Shown: in pieces, positions 62,748 through 64,000 of the stretch
Position numbering within the stretch: position 1 is the stretch's first letter
Layout: each line of letters opens with the position of its first letter
Source of the DNA: Clostridiales bacterium
GTDB lineage: Bacteria; Bacillota; Clostridia; Lachnospirales; Lachnospiraceae
Direction of reading: 5' to 3'
Assembly: GCA_020859985.1 (NCBI GenBank)
Contig: JAJBVD010000042.1
Span: 62,001 to 126,000 of the forward strand
DNA length: 64,000 bases
The notes under the pieces: model-generated
Told to the model about the DNA's origin: nothing
What the model saw: only the letters and a program-made list of their open reading frames with translations
Databases searched by the model: none
Translations under genes and position numbers: made by a program

Positions 62748-63917
62748 TTACTCTGCGCCGCCCTCATTCTGATCTTCCGCCTGCGCAAATTCACTCTGCG
62801 CTGCTTCAATATCATAAGAAGAACTGTTATATCCTCCACGATTATAACGACCGCGTCTTCCGCCGTTACTGTTGTATCTTGAGGAATATCCGCCACCATA
62901 ATTTCTGTCACGATCCTTTTTCGGAGTGACAACAACCTTACGGAACGGCTCTTCTCCCTCGCTATGCGTTGTCACGTACGGGTCATTCTGCAGTGCGGAA
63001 TGGATAATCCTTCTCTCATAAGGATTCATCGGCTCCAGGAATACAGGTCTTCTGGTCTTTTTCACCTTGGAAGCAATATTCCTTGCCAGATTTTCAAGAG
63101 TCGCTTTGCGGCGTGCACGGTAGTCCTCTGTGTCAAGCTTTACTCTGACATAAGAAGCCTTTCCCTTATTTACCACCAGACTGGTCAGATACTGCAGAGA
63201 GTCAAGCGTCTGACCTCTTTTCCCGATCAAAACACCCATATCCTCGCCGTCGATATTTACACACAGCGTATCTTCCTCAAACTCTGCCGTGACCCCGGCC
63301 TCGATCTCCATCGCTTTCAGGATTTCTTTTATAAAATCAACTGCGCGGCTCTTTGCTACCTCCGGATCCGCAGGTACTCTCGGAGCACGGGGTTCCGTAT
63401 TTTCCTTTTCCGGATCACTGCCTTTCTTTCCTTCAAACTCCTTCTTCGGATCAGTCTCTTTCTTCGAATTGAATTCCTTCTCCGACTTTGCCTCAAACTC
63501 CTTTTTCGGCTTTGCTTTTGCTTCAGCAGGAGCATCCGCATTGTTTGATTCTTTTACCTTTTCCGGCTCTTTTTTTGCTTCTTTTTTCTGTTCCTTATTT
63601 TCTTTCTTTTCAGTTTTATACTCTTTTTTGTTTTCTTTCTTATTTTCTTTCTTAGAATTATTATCCTTTTTGTATTCCTTCTTTGACTCTTTCTTCGGTT
63701 TTTCCGGCTTGTCTTCGAAGATTTCTTTCATCAGCTCTTCATCTGAGACTTTTTTCTTTGCCTCAATGACAGCTTTTCTTCCCCCCAGACCGAGAAAGCC
63801 TTTTGATCCCTCGTCGATCACAGTATATTCTATATTGTCACTGCTTGTACCAAGCTGAATGGAAGCCTCTGTAAGCGCATCCGCCACTGTTTTTGCTGTT
63901 ACTCTGACTGTATCCAT
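62748..63917 (-). CDS. khpB: RNA-binding protein KhpB (Jag/EloR) with long charged linker
   Basis: 389 residues; ATG 63917 has GGGGG at 7 nt. A Jag N-terminal domain (about 1-52; DEGSKGFLGLGGRKAVIEAK) is followed by a linker of about 140 residues made almost entirely of Lys, Glu, Asn and Asp, with KKENKKENKKEYK-type repeats. Then come a KH domain with GVLIGKRGQTLDSLQYL and an R3H domain (ARNIASKVKKTRRP ... NPYERRIIHSAL), and a Gly/Arg/Tyr tail (YNRGGYNSSSYD) of RGG type. Jag is usually 200-300 residues. It binds RNA with KhpA and influences cell elongation. It follows yidC as usual. Confidence 0.93.
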   Translation of the reverse strand: MDTVRVTAKTVADALTEASIQLGTSSDNIEYTVIDEGSKGFLGLGGRKAVIEAKKKVSDEELMKEIFEDKPEKPKKESKKEYKKDNNSKKENKKENKKEYKTEKKENKEQKKEAKKEPEKVKESNNADAPAEAKAKPKKEFEAKSEKEFNSKKETDPKKEFEGKKGSDPEKENTEPRAPRVPADPEVAKSRAVDFIKEILKAMEIEAGVTAEFEEDTLCVNIDGEDMGVLIGKRGQTLDSLQYLTSLVVNKGKASYVRVKLDTEDYRARRKATLENLARNIASKVKKTRRPVFLEPMNPYERRIIHSALQNDPYVTTHSEGEEPFRKVVVTPKKDRDRNYGGGYSSRYNSNGGRRGRYNRGGYNSSSYDIEAAQSEFAQAEDQNEGGAE

Positions 63918-63946
63918 AAAATTACCCCCTGATTCTGATAAAGCTG

Positions 63947-64000
63947 CTATTTCTTTTTATTTTTTTCATTATACTGCTGTACCATCTGCGCTTTTGCGGC
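63947..64000 (-). CDS. yidC: C-terminal end of membrane insertase YidC (partial)
   Basis: 17 codons and a TAG: AKAQMVQQYNEKNKKK. The basic tail and position 29 nt upstream of khpB fit the YidC/SpoIIIJ C-terminus. The body of the gene is beyond the right edge, so the call rests on gene order. Confidence 0.7.
   Translation of the reverse strand, partial: AAKAQMVQQYNEKNKKK

Overview
The window looks like the chromosome of a Clostridia member, most likely Lachnospiraceae, close to the replication origin. The right end carries the usual origin-flanking order on the minus strand: a yidC tail, khpB/jag, mnmE, mnmG, rsmG, then soj/parA and spo0J/parB. Two perfect parS sites lie nearby (55692-55707 and 57256-57271). 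DUF3881- and DUF4446-type genes next to serS, and the Gram-positive style of the surface proteins, fit this placement. No ribosomal RNA is present, so the family assignment is an inference.

Layout. 1-2.15 kb: a two-gene 2-hydroxyacyl-CoA dehydratase-like unit, cut by the left edge. 2.4-3.95 kb: an Rpn-family nuclease gene with a strong internal ribosome binding site, followed by a free-standing copy of its C-terminal cassette. 3.94-5.43 kb: an Rrf2 regulator beside cysK. 5.7-14.0 kb: a five-gene MacAB-like export operon whose two adaptors, permease and lipoprotein all carry large Ser/Asp/Glu/Thr-rich insertions. 14.4-25.4 kb: ftsH, a transglutaminase-fold membrane protein, pyrG, araA, a large CAP-domain surface protein and a small unknown gene. 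25.7-28.0 kb: a sirtuin (SirTM class) and macrodomain pair, divergent from an HxlR regulator. 28.8-50.4 kb: an AT-rich genomic island in the 3' end of a tRNA-Arg(CCU) gene. 50.7-64 kb: conserved housekeeping genes.

The island carries an AbiEii toxin with an XRE partner, IS66 and IS110 debris, a DNA phosphorothioation locus (dndBCDE plus a frameshifted dndA), its cognate restriction set (dptF, dptG and a split dptH), a small HTH protein with a cytosine methyltransferase stub, and remnants of a plasmid- or ICE-like replication module. No integrase or relaxase is visible, so it looks like a decayed integrative element that kept its defence cargo.

The most striking feature that genes do not explain is a set of dispersed palindromic repeats. 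Twelve copies of an exactly 27-nt hairpin, with compensatory base changes in the stem, lie between or at the ends of genes and supply the stop codon of two of them. A larger 174-nt structured element near parA begins with this hairpin and ends with its inverted end. A second, GC-rich palindromic family occurs twice between genes, and once as a 132-nt in-frame insertion inside the macrodomain gene. Three island genes (IS110 transposase, dndA, dptH) each look broken by one missing base in a homopolymer run, which may be real decay, phase variation or assembly error.
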